From NCBI GenBank assembly GCA_005954745.1, contig CP040678.1, positions 2,418,001 to 2,482,000 of the forward strand: DNA of 64,000 bases, written 5' to 3'. The position numbers and the translations under genes are program-made. The notes under the pieces are model-generated. The model did no database searches. It was given only the letters and a program-made list of their open reading frames with translations, and was not told the DNA's origin. The DNA comes from Halostella pelagica. Its GTDB lineage: Archaea > Halobacteriota > Halobacteria > Halobacteriales > Natronoarchaeaceae. Shown here one piece after another: positions 7,515 through 16,381 of this stretch. Position 1 is the stretch's first letter; each line of letters opens with the position of its first letter.

Positions 7515-7870
7515 CAGGTCCCGGCGGGCGGATCAGTGCTCCCGGAGAGGCGGAGTAGTTGCGATGCGCGGTCGGCCTTCGCGAGCAGCACCTCGCGGAG
7601 CGACGGCGGGTTTCGAACACCGTCGTCGAGGAGGTCCTCGGGCACGGCGAGCGTGTCGGACGGGACGCCTTCCTCGCCGTGTACCGGGAAGTGTCGGTTG
7701 TCGAGTTTCATCACGAGCGGTGTGTCGAGGCGCTCGACGCCCTCGCCAGTCGCGTACAGTTGCTCGTTGACGTGTTCGTGCTGTGCCCGCTGCATGAGCG
7801 CACGGTCCCCGTCGACCGGCTCGACGTAGAGCCGTCCGAAGTAGTAGCCGCTGGAGAACTCCTCGAACAT
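7514..7870 (-). CDS. Conserved haloarchaeal protein, DUF5802-like
   Basis: An acidic 118-residue protein beginning MFEEFSSGYYFGRLYVEP. I recognise the N-terminal pattern as that of a small haloarchaeal family catalogued, I believe, as DUF5802, with no known function. No membrane segment, signal peptide or metal motif is visible. A TATA-like AGGCTTATC lies on the minus strand about 25-35 bases upstream. The stop codon abuts a 14-bp inverted repeat that could terminate the transcript. It is transcribed toward the Vms1-like gene, with a gap of about 140 bases. Confidence 0.7.
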   Translation of the reverse strand: MFEEFSSGYYFGRLYVEPVDGDRALMQRAQHEHVNEQLYATGEGVERLDTPLVMKLDNRHFPVHGEEGVPSDTLAVPEDLLDDGVRNPPSLREVLLAKADRASQLLRLSGSTDPPAGT

Positions 7871-8229
7871 GCTATGCTATTACATATCATCCCTCGCCGG
7901 AGATAAGCCTTCGCCACAGCGTTTATGCGGACGTGCAATCAGTCACGTCGTCGCGTTTGAGTTCGCAGTCGCGCAGTTCGAAGGCAGTCGGTGACCGGTC
8001 GTGCCAGCAAGCAGCCCCGCGTTTCCGACGCTATCCGGATCCGGTTACCCGTCGGATCCGGCGACACCCGAATCCGTCCGGCCAAGAGACACGTGTCGTC
8101 CGAAACGTCGAATACGGCTTTAGAAGCGTTTTTGAACGCTAAATAGCTGTCCTGAATAGTCTTTACCGGCCATTGAACGGATCAAACGAAAGTTCGGGTT
8201 TTTAACCTGTGACCTATAGTTTCGTAGTA
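7871..8229. other. Divergent intergenic region with promoters
   Basis: Holds the promoter of the minus-strand gene at its left end and a TATA box GTTTTTAACC (8198-8207) 23 bases before the plus-strand ATG at 8230. Two BamHI-type palindromes (CCGGATCCGG at 8035, CGGATCCG near 8053) occur 18 bases apart. No convincing gene. Confidence 0.6.
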
Positions 8230-9375
8230 ATGAACGAGTTCCGTTCGTCGGCGGTCGCTCTCCTCTGTGTCGCCGGACTGCTCGCACTCGCAGGGCCAGT
8301 AGCCGGGGCCGCAGTGAATACGGCGGCCGCCGGCCCCGGGGCGGCAGTTGCGGATAACGCGACAAACAGTTCGATGGGCGCGGAGATATCCGCGTTCATG
8401 CAGTCGAGCGCGTCAGATACCGACGGCGCGGTCAAGGACGGGATGTTCGATGCCGCGTACGAGAACGGAACGGCCGACGAACGGGAACTGCTGGTCCGAA
8501 ACCGAACCGACGACCTCCAGGCCGAAATGGCCGACCTCCGGGAGCGCAAACAGCGCCTGCAGGAAAACAGAGAGAACATGAGCCGGGTCGAATATCAGGC
8601 GCAATTGAGCCGTATCGTCAGTGACATTCGGTCGCTCGAACGGGCGGCGAACCGGACCGAACCGTTGGCAGAGGAGACCGGAGTAAACGCGACAGCCCTC
8701 GAAGAGATCCGGACGAACGCTTCGAACCTCAGCGGCGAGGAGGTTTCCGCGCTGGCCGGACAGTTAGCTGTCGTCCCCGACCACGTCGAGAGAGGACCGC
8801 CAGAGGACCGCGGCGCGGACAGCGGAAACGACACTGCGGATTCGTCGGATGACCGGAGCGAGAGAAACGGAAGCGACAGCGCGGGTCCGCCGGAGGACCG
8901 CGGCGCGGACAATGAGAACGGGAGTGCAGGTCCGCCGGCTGACCGCGGCGCGGACGGCGGAAACGGCAGTGCGGATCCACCGGGTGACCGTAACGGGGGT
9001 ACTGGAAGCGACAGCGCGGGTCCGCCGGAGGACCGCGGCAACGGTCAAGACTCGTCCGACGACACGAACGCCGACGACGAAGACAGCGATGACGCGAGCG
9101 CTGAGGACGGGACCGACGACGACAGCGAGGCCGACGAGGAAACTGACAACCCCGGAGAGGCCGATGATTCCAGAAACGACGAGGGAAACGATACGGCCGG
9201 CAATGCAGGGGAAAACGACAGTGACGAAAGCGATAACTCCGGCAGTTCAGGGAAAAACGACAACGGCGGAGCCGATAAGGGAAACGATAATTCCGGAAAC
9301 GAAGGCGAAAACGACAATAGCGGAAACGCCGGTGAAAGCGACAACGCCGGAAACGGCGGCCGACTGGCGGTGTGA
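8230..9375 (+). CDS. Secreted acidic protein with repeat-rich C-terminus
   Basis: The 381-residue protein starts at ATG 8230, just downstream of a TATA box. Residues 1-27 are a Sec signal peptide ending GPVAGA. Residues 60-180 contain a charged helical, probably coiled-coil region (EMADLRERKQRLQENREN). After residue 190 come imperfect repeats of SAGPPEDRGAD, then a long Asp/Asn/Glu/Ser/Gly tail with units such as GENDNSGN. No membrane anchor or CTERM signal is seen, so it is probably released or cell-wall associated. The globular part resembles a haloarchaeal DUF usually found beside an ArsR-like regulator (I think DUF7096), as here. Function unknown. Confidence 0.8.
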   Translation: MNEFRSSAVALLCVAGLLALAGPVAGAAVNTAAAGPGAAVADNATNSSMGAEISAFMQSSASDTDGAVKDGMFDAAYENGTADERELLVRNRTDDLQAEMADLRERKQRLQENRENMSRVEYQAQLSRIVSDIRSLERAANRTEPLAEETGVNATALEEIRTNASNLSGEEVSALAGQLAVVPDHVERGPPEDRGADSGNDTADSSDDRSERNGSDSAGPPEDRGADNENGSAGPPADRGADGGNGSADPPGDRNGGTGSDSAGPPEDRGNGQDSSDDTNADDEDSDDASAEDGTDDDSEADEETDNPGEADDSRNDEGNDTAGNAGENDSDESDNSGSSGKNDNGGADKGNDNSGNEGENDNSGNAGESDNAGNGGRLAV

Positions 9376-9416
9376 GCAGTCATCCTTTTGAACGCTCGTC
9401 GCCAACGTTTCACTGA

Positions 9417-10097
9417 ATGGATTCTGCCGCACTGCTCGACCTGCTCGGAAACGAAAACCGCAGGCGTATCCTTCGATTGCTGTCGCGCAAGCCCTGCTAC
9501 GTGACCGAGATAAGCGAGTATCTCGCCGTCAGTCCCAAGGCGGTCATCGAACACTTGCGGAAACTGGAGGAGGCGGGCCTTGTCGAGAGCCACACCGACG
9601 ACCAGCGGCGGAAGTACTTTCACATCGCCCGGAACCTCCGTCTCGAGGTGAACGTCTCGCCGTACGGGTTCGGAACGAAAAGCGCCTACCCTGCGAGCAA
9701 GAGCCTCGATATCACCACCTGCCGGTATCTCTCTATTGACGCGCGATCGGAGTCGGCGAGCGACGATGCGGACGACGGCGACGATGTCGATGACCCGGAA
9801 GACCTCGCGGCGGAGCTATCACGCCTCGAAGACCTGGAGAACGAACTCTCGCTGGCCCAGCGGTGGGTGCAGGGCCGGATGACCGACCTTCTGGACCGCA
9901 TCGCTGAGGTCACCGACGACGAGGTGAACAGTCGACTCTCGGCGGATATCCTGCGCTGTCTCGGCAACGGACCGCTGACCGTCACCGAAATCGGCGAGGA
10001 GGTCGACGCGCCGCCGGAACTCGTCGAGGAGACGCTCGCGGCGATGGCCGAGAGCGGCCTGGTGCGACGGACGAACGACGGGTGGACGCTGGCTTAG
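9417..10097 (+). CDS. ArsR-like winged-helix transcriptional regulator
   Basis: A 226-residue protein. Residues 1-75 form a winged helix: LLGNENRRRILRLLSRKPCYVTEISEYL, then the recognition region SPKAVIEHLRKLEEAGL. An acidic linker (DDADDGDDVDD) follows, then a helix, and the C-terminal 60 residues look like a second HTH (LGNGPLTVTEIGEEVDAPPE). It lies 41 bases downstream of the secreted acidic protein on the same strand, so the two are probably co-transcribed and it may regulate that operon. It overlaps the convergent membrane-protein gene by four bases. No metal-binding cysteine pair typical of metal-sensing ArsR is obvious. Confidence 0.85.
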   Translation: MDSAALLDLLGNENRRRILRLLSRKPCYVTEISEYLAVSPKAVIEHLRKLEEAGLVESHTDDQRRKYFHIARNLRLEVNVSPYGFGTKSAYPASKSLDITTCRYLSIDARSESASDDADDGDDVDDPEDLAAELSRLEDLENELSLAQRWVQGRMTDLLDRIAEVTDDEVNSRLSADILRCLGNGPLTVTEIGEEVDAPPELVEETLAAMAESGLVRRTNDGWTLA

Positions 10098-10567
10098 ATG
10101 TCGCGAGTCAGGCCGTCGCGGAGGTCGCGGCCGAAATAGAGCCCCACCACCGCCGCCAGGCCGCCGACGACGGCGCTGACGGCGACGAGCGGGAGACCGA
10201 CCCCCGCGATGGTCAGAACCGCGTTCCGGAGCAGGGACGCCAGGCCGCCGACTACGACGCCCGCCAGGCCGACCTCTCCGTACCGCCGCTCGCCGCTCGC
10301 AAGGCCGAACGCGAAGGCGACCAGAAGCATCCCGGCCGGCCTGCCGAACAGGGGTATCGCCGTTCCGCCGCCGACGAGACCGATGGTAAGCAGTATCGCG
10401 GAGAGAAGAAACGCCTGCGGCGAGAACCACTGTTCTAGGCCCCCTTCTTCCTCGTCCGAACCAGTCGCCCCCGTACGGAGTCCGTCGGATTCGAAGGTGT
10501 CGCCGAGCGATTCGTCGACGCTGACTTCCTCGCTCGACCGGGATATCTGGTCCGTGCGTTCGCTCAT
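10094..10567 (-). CDS. Small membrane protein, unknown function
   Basis: The 157-residue protein starts at ATG 10567 (MSERTDQISR). Residues 1-50 are acidic and probably cytosolic; the rest holds four hydrophobic segments (around AFLLSAILLTIGLV, GMLLVAFAFGLAS, GLAGVVVGGLASLL and LPLVAVSAVVGGLAAVVGLY). I do not recognise a characterised family. It is downstream of another minus-strand membrane protein with a gap of 65 bases and may share its transcript. Confidence 0.7.
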   Translation of the reverse strand: MSERTDQISRSSEEVSVDESLGDTFESDGLRTGATGSDEEEGGLEQWFSPQAFLLSAILLTIGLVGGGTAIPLFGRPAGMLLVAFAFGLASGERRYGEVGLAGVVVGGLASLLRNAVLTIAGVGLPLVAVSAVVGGLAAVVGLYFGRDLRDGLTRDI

Positions 10568-10632
10568 GGGATTACGTTGTGTCCCGACCGGCAAGGAATT
10601 TTCCCTCGGGCCGGATCGGAAAACGAACGCCG

Positions 10633-11160
10633 CTACACCGGCAAGAGAACGTACAGGGCGGGGACGAGCGCCGAGACGGCCGCGGCGTAGACGAGCGCTG
10701 AAACTGACCAGTCTCGACGGATCCCCCCCTCTCGCCGGTCGTACTCGCTCAGCAGGTCCGGACCGACCTGCGGTAACGCCAGGGTGACGAACAGAACCCA
10801 GATAGCAGCGGCGGCGAGAAACGCCACCGCGAGTCGGGAGACCGCAACCCAACCGAGGAAGAGAACGTGCGTCGTTCGGACGCCGTCGATGGCGACCAGA
10901 ACCAGTTCGATCCCGACCGCAGCTGCGATCCCGCCGAGGTACTGGACGGTATGGGTCGCGGCGGGGACGGCGTTCCGGGGGACGCCCGGCCAGAGAGCAA
11001 TGAGGGTCACCCGCGGCGGAACCTCCCCCTCAGGGAGCACGCTCATCAACATGTTCGCGATCGCGGCCGCGCCGAACCCGGCCAACACCGCGACTGCGAT
11101 GCGGACTGACACCGGCCGGAACTCGGCTCCCGTCGCGTGAGCGACCGCGTCGAAGCTCAT
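10633..11160 (-). CDS. Membrane protein, unknown function
   Basis: 175 residues from ATG 11160. About five hydrophobic segments are visible: IAVAVLAGFGAAAIANML, THTVQYLGGIAAAVGIELVL, LAVAFLAAAAIWVLFVTL and SALVYAAAVSALVPALYVLL are the clearest. There is no signature motif for a transporter or enzyme. It heads a two-gene minus-strand group with the protein at 10094-10567 and is divergent from gatD with a 140-base gap. Confidence 0.7.
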   Translation of the reverse strand: MSFDAVAHATGAEFRPVSVRIAVAVLAGFGAAAIANMLMSVLPEGEVPPRVTLIALWPGVPRNAVPAATHTVQYLGGIAAAVGIELVLVAIDGVRTTHVLFLGWVAVSRLAVAFLAAAAIWVLFVTLALPQVGPDLLSEYDRREGGIRRDWSVSALVYAAAVSALVPALYVLLPV

Positions 11161-11300
11161 GTCCGGTAGAAAGCGCCGCCCGGGGCTTAAACGCTCCGAG
11201 AACGCAATCGATCACTCGGCCGAGATCAGTCCCCCGCTCCCAACCGCGTCGCCGACCAGAACGCAACGCTTGAAGTGCCGCGGAACGAACCACAGGCAAG

Positions 11301-12542
11301 ATGAACGCAGGCGACCGCGTCCGCGTCGAACGCGCGGACCAGACCCACGAGGGCGTGTTGCTCCCGTCCACGACGGCGGACCACCTCGTCGTCAAACTCG
11401 ACGGCGGATACAACGTCGGCGTCGACCGCGAGGGCGCGGAAGTTGAGGTTCTCGAATCCGACGTGTACGACATCGAGGACGAGGACGCGGCGGAGTCCTC
11501 CGGCGTCGAATTCGACGAGGACCTGCCTACGATCTCGCTTATCAGCACCGGCGGCACCATCGCGTCGACAGTCGACTACCGCACTGGAGCCGTGACGGCG
11601 CAGTTCGACGCCGAGGACGTTCTCCGGGCGGTGCCGGACCTGGCCGGCATGGCGAACTACCGCGGCCGGGTCGTCGCCAACATCCTCTCGGAGAACATGA
11701 CGCCGGACGTGTGGCGGGAACTCGCCGAGGCAGTCCACGAGGAGATAGAGGCGGGCGCGGACGGCGTCGTGGTCATGCACGGGACCGACACGATGCAGTT
11801 CACCGCGTCGGCGCTCTCGTTCATGCTCGACACACCCGTTCCGGTCGTCTTCACGGGCAGTCAGCGCTCGGCGGACCGGCCGTCCAGCGACAACGTAATG
11901 AACGCCGTCTGTGCCGTCGAGGCCGCGAAAGGCGACGCCGCGGAGGTGTTGGTCTGCATGCACGAGAGCGAGAGCGACGACGCCTGCGCGCTCCACCGCG
12001 GCACTCGCGTCCGGAAGAACCACACCTCGCGCCGCGACGCCTTCGAGACGGTCGGCGCGAAATCGCTGGGCCGCGTCGACTACGAGTCCCGAGAGGTGTC
12101 GTTCCGGCGCGAGTACCGCGAACGCGGGTCGGCCGACCTCTCGCTCGCACCGGACCTCGACCCCGACGTCGAACACCTCAAGTTCACGCCCGGAATGGAC
12201 CCCGCGTACCTCGACGTCGCCGAGGGGAAGTCCGGCCTCGTGATCGAGGGGACCGGCCTCGGCCACGTCCACACTGACCTCGTCCCGCGGATCGAGAAAC
12301 TGGTCGACGGTGGGACGACGGTCGTCATGACCAGCCAGTGTCTCGAAGGGCGGGTGTGCGACCGCGTGTACGACACCGGGCGCGACCTGCTGGAGGCGGG
12401 CGTCGTCGAGGCCGGTGACACCTTGCCGGGTACCGCGAAGGTGAAACTGATGTGGGCGCTCGCGAACACGTCCGACCCGGAGACGACGATGCGAGAACCG
12501 CTCGAAGGCGAACTCACGGAGCGATCGGTTCCATGGGAGTGA
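11301..12542 (+). CDS. gatD: Glutamyl-tRNA(Gln) amidotransferase subunit D
   Basis: The 413-residue protein has the GatD layout: a small N-terminal barrel (residues 1-65) and an L-asparaginase-type domain. The two threonine active-site motifs are visible as STGGTIAST near residue 80 and MHGTDTMQFTASAL near residue 155. GatD releases ammonia from glutamine or asparagine, which GatE uses to convert Glu-tRNA(Gln) to Gln-tRNA(Gln) in archaea that lack GlnRS. The gatE partner is not in this window. The downstream acetyltransferase gene overlaps its end by 10 bases. Confidence 0.93.
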   Translation: MNAGDRVRVERADQTHEGVLLPSTTADHLVVKLDGGYNVGVDREGAEVEVLESDVYDIEDEDAAESSGVEFDEDLPTISLISTGGTIASTVDYRTGAVTAQFDAEDVLRAVPDLAGMANYRGRVVANILSENMTPDVWRELAEAVHEEIEAGADGVVVMHGTDTMQFTASALSFMLDTPVPVVFTGSQRSADRPSSDNVMNAVCAVEAAKGDAAEVLVCMHESESDDACALHRGTRVRKNHTSRRDAFETVGAKSLGRVDYESREVSFRREYRERGSADLSLAPDLDPDVEHLKFTPGMDPAYLDVAEGKSGLVIEGTGLGHVHTDLVPRIEKLVDGGTTVVMTSQCLEGRVCDRVYDTGRDLLEAGVVEAGDTLPGTAKVKLMWALANTSDPETTMREPLEGELTERSVPWE

Positions 12543-13513
12543 ACGACGCGAACGCGTCGTCGGAGGGAATCCGTCTCCGCCCGGCGACCGCCGAGGACTA
12601 CGACGACGTGGTTTCGTTCACCCGGGACACCTGGAGCGACCGCGACGGGAGCGATTACATCCCCGACATCTACCACGACTGGATCGAGGGACCAGACGGC
12701 GGCGGCCGACAGCGCACGTTCGTCGCCGAAGTCGACGGCACCGTCGTCGGCATCGCACAGGCCGTCCGCCTGTCGGACCACGAGATCTGGTGTCAGGGCA
12801 TGCGGATCGCGCCCGACCACCGGGGCGAGGGAATCGCCGATGCCGTCACCTGGGAACTGTTCGACTGGGGCCGCGAAGGGGGAGCCGTCGTCGCGCGTAA
12901 CATGGTGTTCTCGTGGAACGTCGCCGGCCTCGGCCACTCCCGCGCCGCCGGGTTCTCGCCGGCGACGGAGTTTCGGTGGGCGCTCCCCGAGCCGGACGGG
13001 AACGCGGACCCCGAGGCGACTGCTACCGGCGACTCAGATGTTTCCGTAACGGCCAGCCCCGACGCCGCCTGGTCGTACTGGGCCGACAGCGACGCCCGCG
13101 AACACCTGCGAGGACTGGTACTCTCGCCAGAGGAAACGTGGGCGACGCAGGAACTCACCCGCGAGGTTCTCCAGCGCGCCGCGGAAGAGAATGCGGTGTT
13201 CGCCGTACAGAACGACGGAACTCGAGCGATGGCCTTCCGCGTCCGCGACTACGAACGGGAGAACGAGCAGGGCGAAACCGAACGCTGGGCCGAATACGGC
13301 GTCGGTGCGTGGGACGACGTTCCCGCCGCCCGCGCGCTGTTCGCCGCGATACGGCGCGACGCGGGGGAACTCGGCGTCGACCGGACGCGCGTCCTGATCC
13401 CCGAAACCGCCCGGTACGTCAGCGACGTCGCCGCGACCCGGACCGCGGTGTCTGACGACCCGGACTTCGTGATGGCCGCGGACCTGACCGCGGACTACGG
13501 TGGCGGTGACTGA
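12533..13513 (+). CDS. GNAT family N-acetyltransferase
   Basis: A 326-residue protein from ATG 12533, overlapping gatD by 10 bases and so probably translationally coupled. Residues 10-140 are a GNAT domain; the acetyl-CoA pyrophosphate loop is seen in MRIAPDHRGEGIADAVTWEL. The C-terminal half (from about residue 175) is shaped like a second, weaker GNAT-like domain without a clear Q/RxxGxG/A loop. The substrate is unknown. The coupling to gatD may be only positional. Confidence 0.82.
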   Translation: MGVNDANASSEGIRLRPATAEDYDDVVSFTRDTWSDRDGSDYIPDIYHDWIEGPDGGGRQRTFVAEVDGTVVGIAQAVRLSDHEIWCQGMRIAPDHRGEGIADAVTWELFDWGREGGAVVARNMVFSWNVAGLGHSRAAGFSPATEFRWALPEPDGNADPEATATGDSDVSVTASPDAAWSYWADSDAREHLRGLVLSPEETWATQELTREVLQRAAEENAVFAVQNDGTRAMAFRVRDYERENEQGETERWAEYGVGAWDDVPAARALFAAIRRDAGELGVDRTRVLIPETARYVSDVAATRTAVSDDPDFVMAADLTADYGGGD

Positions 13514-13572
13514 CCGCTGACGACGGTGGCAGCACTGGACGCGGCGAGGCCTTCGAGCGATCTCCGTCGTCG

Positions 13573-13848
13573 TTACCCGCCGCTGACCGGGGGGAACAGC
13601 GCGAGTTCGTCGCCCGCTTCCAGTTTCTCGTCGAGGCCATCGCCCTCGACAAGCACGTTAGTGCCGTTCCGGAGCACGTTGATGTGGTCGCGCAGGTCGC
13701 CGTCGTCGGCGAGCACGCGCTCTTCTAACGCCGGGTTCTCCGCGAGAAGCGCGTCGAGCGCCTCGCCCACAGTGTCGGCGTCGTCTTCGACGGGGACGTG
13801 TTTCCCCCCGGCACGCTCCGCGAGATCGGCGAAGAGCTTCCACTCCAT
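13573..13848 (-). CDS. samp1: Ubiquitin-like small archaeal modifier protein SAMP1 (MoaD family)
   Basis: A 91-residue beta-grasp protein beginning MEWKLFADLAERAGG and ending ELALFPPVSGG, with the C-terminal diglycine needed for adenylation by the E1-like UbaA. Its ends closely match Haloferax volcanii SAMP1. Members act both as protein modifiers (sampylation of lysines) and as sulfur carriers for molybdopterin synthesis. The middle holds the SAMP1 segment DHINVLRNGTNVL. It is divergent from the TrkA-C pair, ending close to the GNAT gene. The E1 gene is not in the window. Confidence 0.93.
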   Translation of the reverse strand: MEWKLFADLAERAGGKHVPVEDDADTVGEALDALLAENPALEERVLADDGDLRDHINVLRNGTNVLVEGDGLDEKLEAGDELALFPPVSGG

Positions 13849-13868
13849 ACCCGTGGTTGACCGGCGCG

Positions 13869-15017
13869 TTAGGAAGTAATTTCCGCATCCGGCGATCCGG
13901 CGGCGGCCTCGAACCGGCGGAGGTCTCCCGGGTGTGCGACCGTGTACACCGCGTCACCGGCGGCGAGGAGCCGGGTGCGATCGGGGACGACGACGACCTC
14001 GCCGTTAGCCGGTTTCACCGCGACGATGCTGACGGAGAGCGCCCCGATCGGCTGTCCCACGAGAGCGCTCCCCTCGCGCACCGACACTACGCCCATCGTC
14101 TCGTCCGCGGCCCGCAACAGCGACGCGAACTCGCGGCCCTCCGACGTCGACGCCGGGAGCGTGACGAGCCGGTAGGCCTCGTCCGCATCGAACTTCGTCG
14201 CCTCAGCTTCGCCGACGGCGAGCGTCGCGATGTCGCCGACAGCGGCCCGGAGTTCGGCGGTCGCCACGCGAGCGGGCGTCTCGCCGTCGCGATACACCTG
14301 CACGGCGTCCCCGGGCGAGGCGCTGAACGCGGGATCGGCGCGGACGGCGACGGCGGCGGTTCCCGGCGTGAGCGTCGGCCCGAGCCCGGCGGCGCGACTG
14401 CCGAGCGCGAGGTAGTCGACTGTGCCGTCGGCGGTGACGGCCAGGTCGACGTGACCGACGCCGTAGTCGTCGGTCAGGCGGGTTCGGATGCGGTCCTGCA
14501 ACTCCGCGACCGTCAGCCGCCTGGGGAACAGGAACGTCGATCCGGCGATGTCGATTTTCGTCTCGTCGGGAACCGGATCGTACCCGTCGATGTCCGCTAC
14601 GTCCTCCGGAAGTTCGACGCGGACGACGCGGCCGGCGGTCCTGACGAGTTGGCCCACCTCTGCGTCTATGTTCCGCGCCCCGGAGACCGACAGCGAGTCC
14701 GTCGCCAGTCGGTCGCCCCCTCGCCTACCGAGGTCGGACGCGACGCCGCCGGCGACGAACGCTGCGATGGTGAACACGGCCACCTCCGGGTCGAGCAGGT
14801 CAGACCGGCCGACTATCGCCTCCTGGAGCGCGGCGTCGGTGTTGAGCCACCCCCCGACGACCGAGAGGCCGAGCAGTACGGCCAGGCCCTCGGGGACCTG
14901 TTGGTGGCCGTACCAGCGGTAGGCGAACGCCGTCGTCGCGGCTACGCTACCGGCTAGCACCGAGAACACGAGAATGCGAGTGCCCGCCGAAACCAGCGTC
15001 TCGACCGGCGGGATCAT
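13869..15017 (-). CDS. Membrane-anchored TrkA-C domain protein (second of pair)
   Basis: 382 residues from ATG 15017, overlapping the upstream paralogue by four bases (ATGA). Three hydrophobic segments occupy the first 120 residues, including ILVFSVLAGSVAATTAFAY, LAVLLGLSVVGGW and VAVFTIAAFVAGGVASDL. A central domain resembling that of the neighbour follows, and the C-terminal 80 residues (VSVREGSALVGQPIGALS... DAVYTVAHPGDLRRF) are a TrkA-C regulatory domain. No pore motif is present, so it is probably a regulator or accessory subunit of ion transport, perhaps with the channel at 16382-17539. Function inferred from domains only. Confidence 0.78.
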   Translation of the reverse strand: MIPPVETLVSAGTRILVFSVLAGSVAATTAFAYRWYGHQQVPEGLAVLLGLSVVGGWLNTDAALQEAIVGRSDLLDPEVAVFTIAAFVAGGVASDLGRRGGDRLATDSLSVSGARNIDAEVGQLVRTAGRVVRVELPEDVADIDGYDPVPDETKIDIAGSTFLFPRRLTVAELQDRIRTRLTDDYGVGHVDLAVTADGTVDYLALGSRAAGLGPTLTPGTAAVAVRADPAFSASPGDAVQVYRDGETPARVATAELRAAVGDIATLAVGEAEATKFDADEAYRLVTLPASTSEGREFASLLRAADETMGVVSVREGSALVGQPIGALSVSIVAVKPANGEVVVVPDRTRLLAAGDAVYTVAHPGDLRRFEAAAGSPDAEITS

Positions 15018-16252
15018 CGAGGGGTCCCTCCCAACCGGTCCAGCGCTTCGCTCGTCCCGACGGCGAACAGTTCGTCGCCCGCGGCGAGCGACACCGTCGC
15101 GTCGGGCGAGAACTGCCACCGTTCGGACGCGTCGGCCGCCTGGTCCGTCCCGCGTTTGACGGCCAGCACGGCGACGCCGTCCGTTTCCCGGACGTCGGCT
15201 TCGCCGAGCGTCCGTCCCACGAGATCGCTGTCCGAAGCGACCGTCAGCCGACGGATACGCGCACCGGCCCCGCGGAGTAGGGAAACGAGTTCGTACTCGC
15301 CGCGGACGCCCCGAGCGAGGACGACGACATCTCCCCGGGACGCCTGAAGCAAGGTCGAAGCCGCCTCTCTACGGACCGCGACTGTCACCCTGCCCTCGCC
15401 GCCGGTGGTCGTCGGGGCGACGGGACGCGCCGCGACCGCGGCCGCTTCGGCACCGCCGTCCGTCGTAACCATCGGCTCCGGCGACTCGGCGTCCGGGGTC
15501 GACCTCGCGCTGAGTACCGTCCCCTCGACGGCACCGTTCTCGGTGACGACGCGGACGCGGTCACCGCGGGCGATACCGGTCGGGACGAGCGCGCTCACCG
15601 AGACGGCGCGGTGGCCGGCGGGGACCCGGGCTGAGAGGCCGCCCGACGGCGGCGCGGCGCTGATCGTCGCTCGACCCCGACTGTTGATCGAGACGACGGC
15701 GTCGGCCAGGTCGTGTTCGGACTGGAGGCGCTCCGTCAGCCGACGCTCCAGTTCCGCAAGCGGAACGTCCGCGGGGAACTGCCAGGACCCCTCGCGGATC
15801 GCCGCGCGAACGTCCGCCTGAAGCGGGGGGTACCCCTCCATGTCGTCGACCTGCCCGGTCGGAGTGATCGTCACCTGTCCGATCCCGCCGACGAACTCGA
15901 CCACGTCCGTCGAGAGCGTGTTGGGCCGGAACGACCGCAGCGAGAACCGCTTCGGGAGCGTCGTGCCGAGTTTGTCACCCTGGCTGTGGGCGTACAGCGA
16001 CAGCATCATCACGACCGTGACGGCGACGAGTAACCGCGGCGACTGCTTTATCGTCGGGTCGATGAGACCGAGAAGCCCCCCGTTGACGCCCGCCACCGCG
16101 ACGGCGAGGACGACGACCCCGAGGCCGGGGAGCGTAACCCCGGTGAAGTACTTGAAGACGAAGCCGAGGCCGCCGGAGACGAGAGCGGGGAAGATCCCCG
16201 TGAGCAACCCCAGATAGATGCCGAGAAGAACCTCGACCGGCAACGTTGGCAT
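15014..16252 (-). CDS. Membrane-anchored TrkA-C domain protein (first of pair)
   Basis: 412 residues from ATG 16252. N-terminal hydrophobic helices (EVLLGIYLGLLTGIFPALVSG, GLGVVVLAVAVAGVNGGLLGL, LLVAVTVVMMLSLYAH) are followed by a soluble region and a C-terminal TrkA-C domain (SDSDLVGRTLGEADV... DELFAVGTSEALDRL). The overall plan is shared with the downstream gene, indicating tandem duplication and probably a heteromeric complex. It is divergent from a potassium-channel gene with a 129-base gap. Transport substrate, if any, is not readable from the sequence. Confidence 0.78.
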   Translation of the reverse strand: MPTLPVEVLLGIYLGLLTGIFPALVSGGLGFVFKYFTGVTLPGLGVVVLAVAVAGVNGGLLGLIDPTIKQSPRLLVAVTVVMMLSLYAHSQGDKLGTTLPKRFSLRSFRPNTLSTDVVEFVGGIGQVTITPTGQVDDMEGYPPLQADVRAAIREGSWQFPADVPLAELERRLTERLQSEHDLADAVVSINSRGRATISAAPPSGGLSARVPAGHRAVSVSALVPTGIARGDRVRVVTENGAVEGTVLSARSTPDAESPEPMVTTDGGAEAAAVAARPVAPTTTGGEGRVTVAVRREAASTLLQASRGDVVVLARGVRGEYELVSLLRGAGARIRRLTVASDSDLVGRTLGEADVRETDGVAVLAVKRGTDQAADASERWQFSPDATVSLAAGDELFAVGTSEALDRLGGTPR

Positions 16253-16381
16253 GAGACGTGCATGGGAAGCGACTATTAAATCGGTGTCGACTGGCTCCCG
16301 GAATACCGGAGGCCGTCACTGGGGCCAGAGGCGGGTACTAACACGGATACCGACGGCATTTATGCGCGGCCGGCGTGAGTA

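Noticed and set aside
8595-9623. Minus-strand Ser/Pro-rich frames opposite the acidic repeat protein
   Set aside because: They mirror the Asp/Ser/Gly repeats of the plus-strand protein and have no signal peptide, start context or family match.
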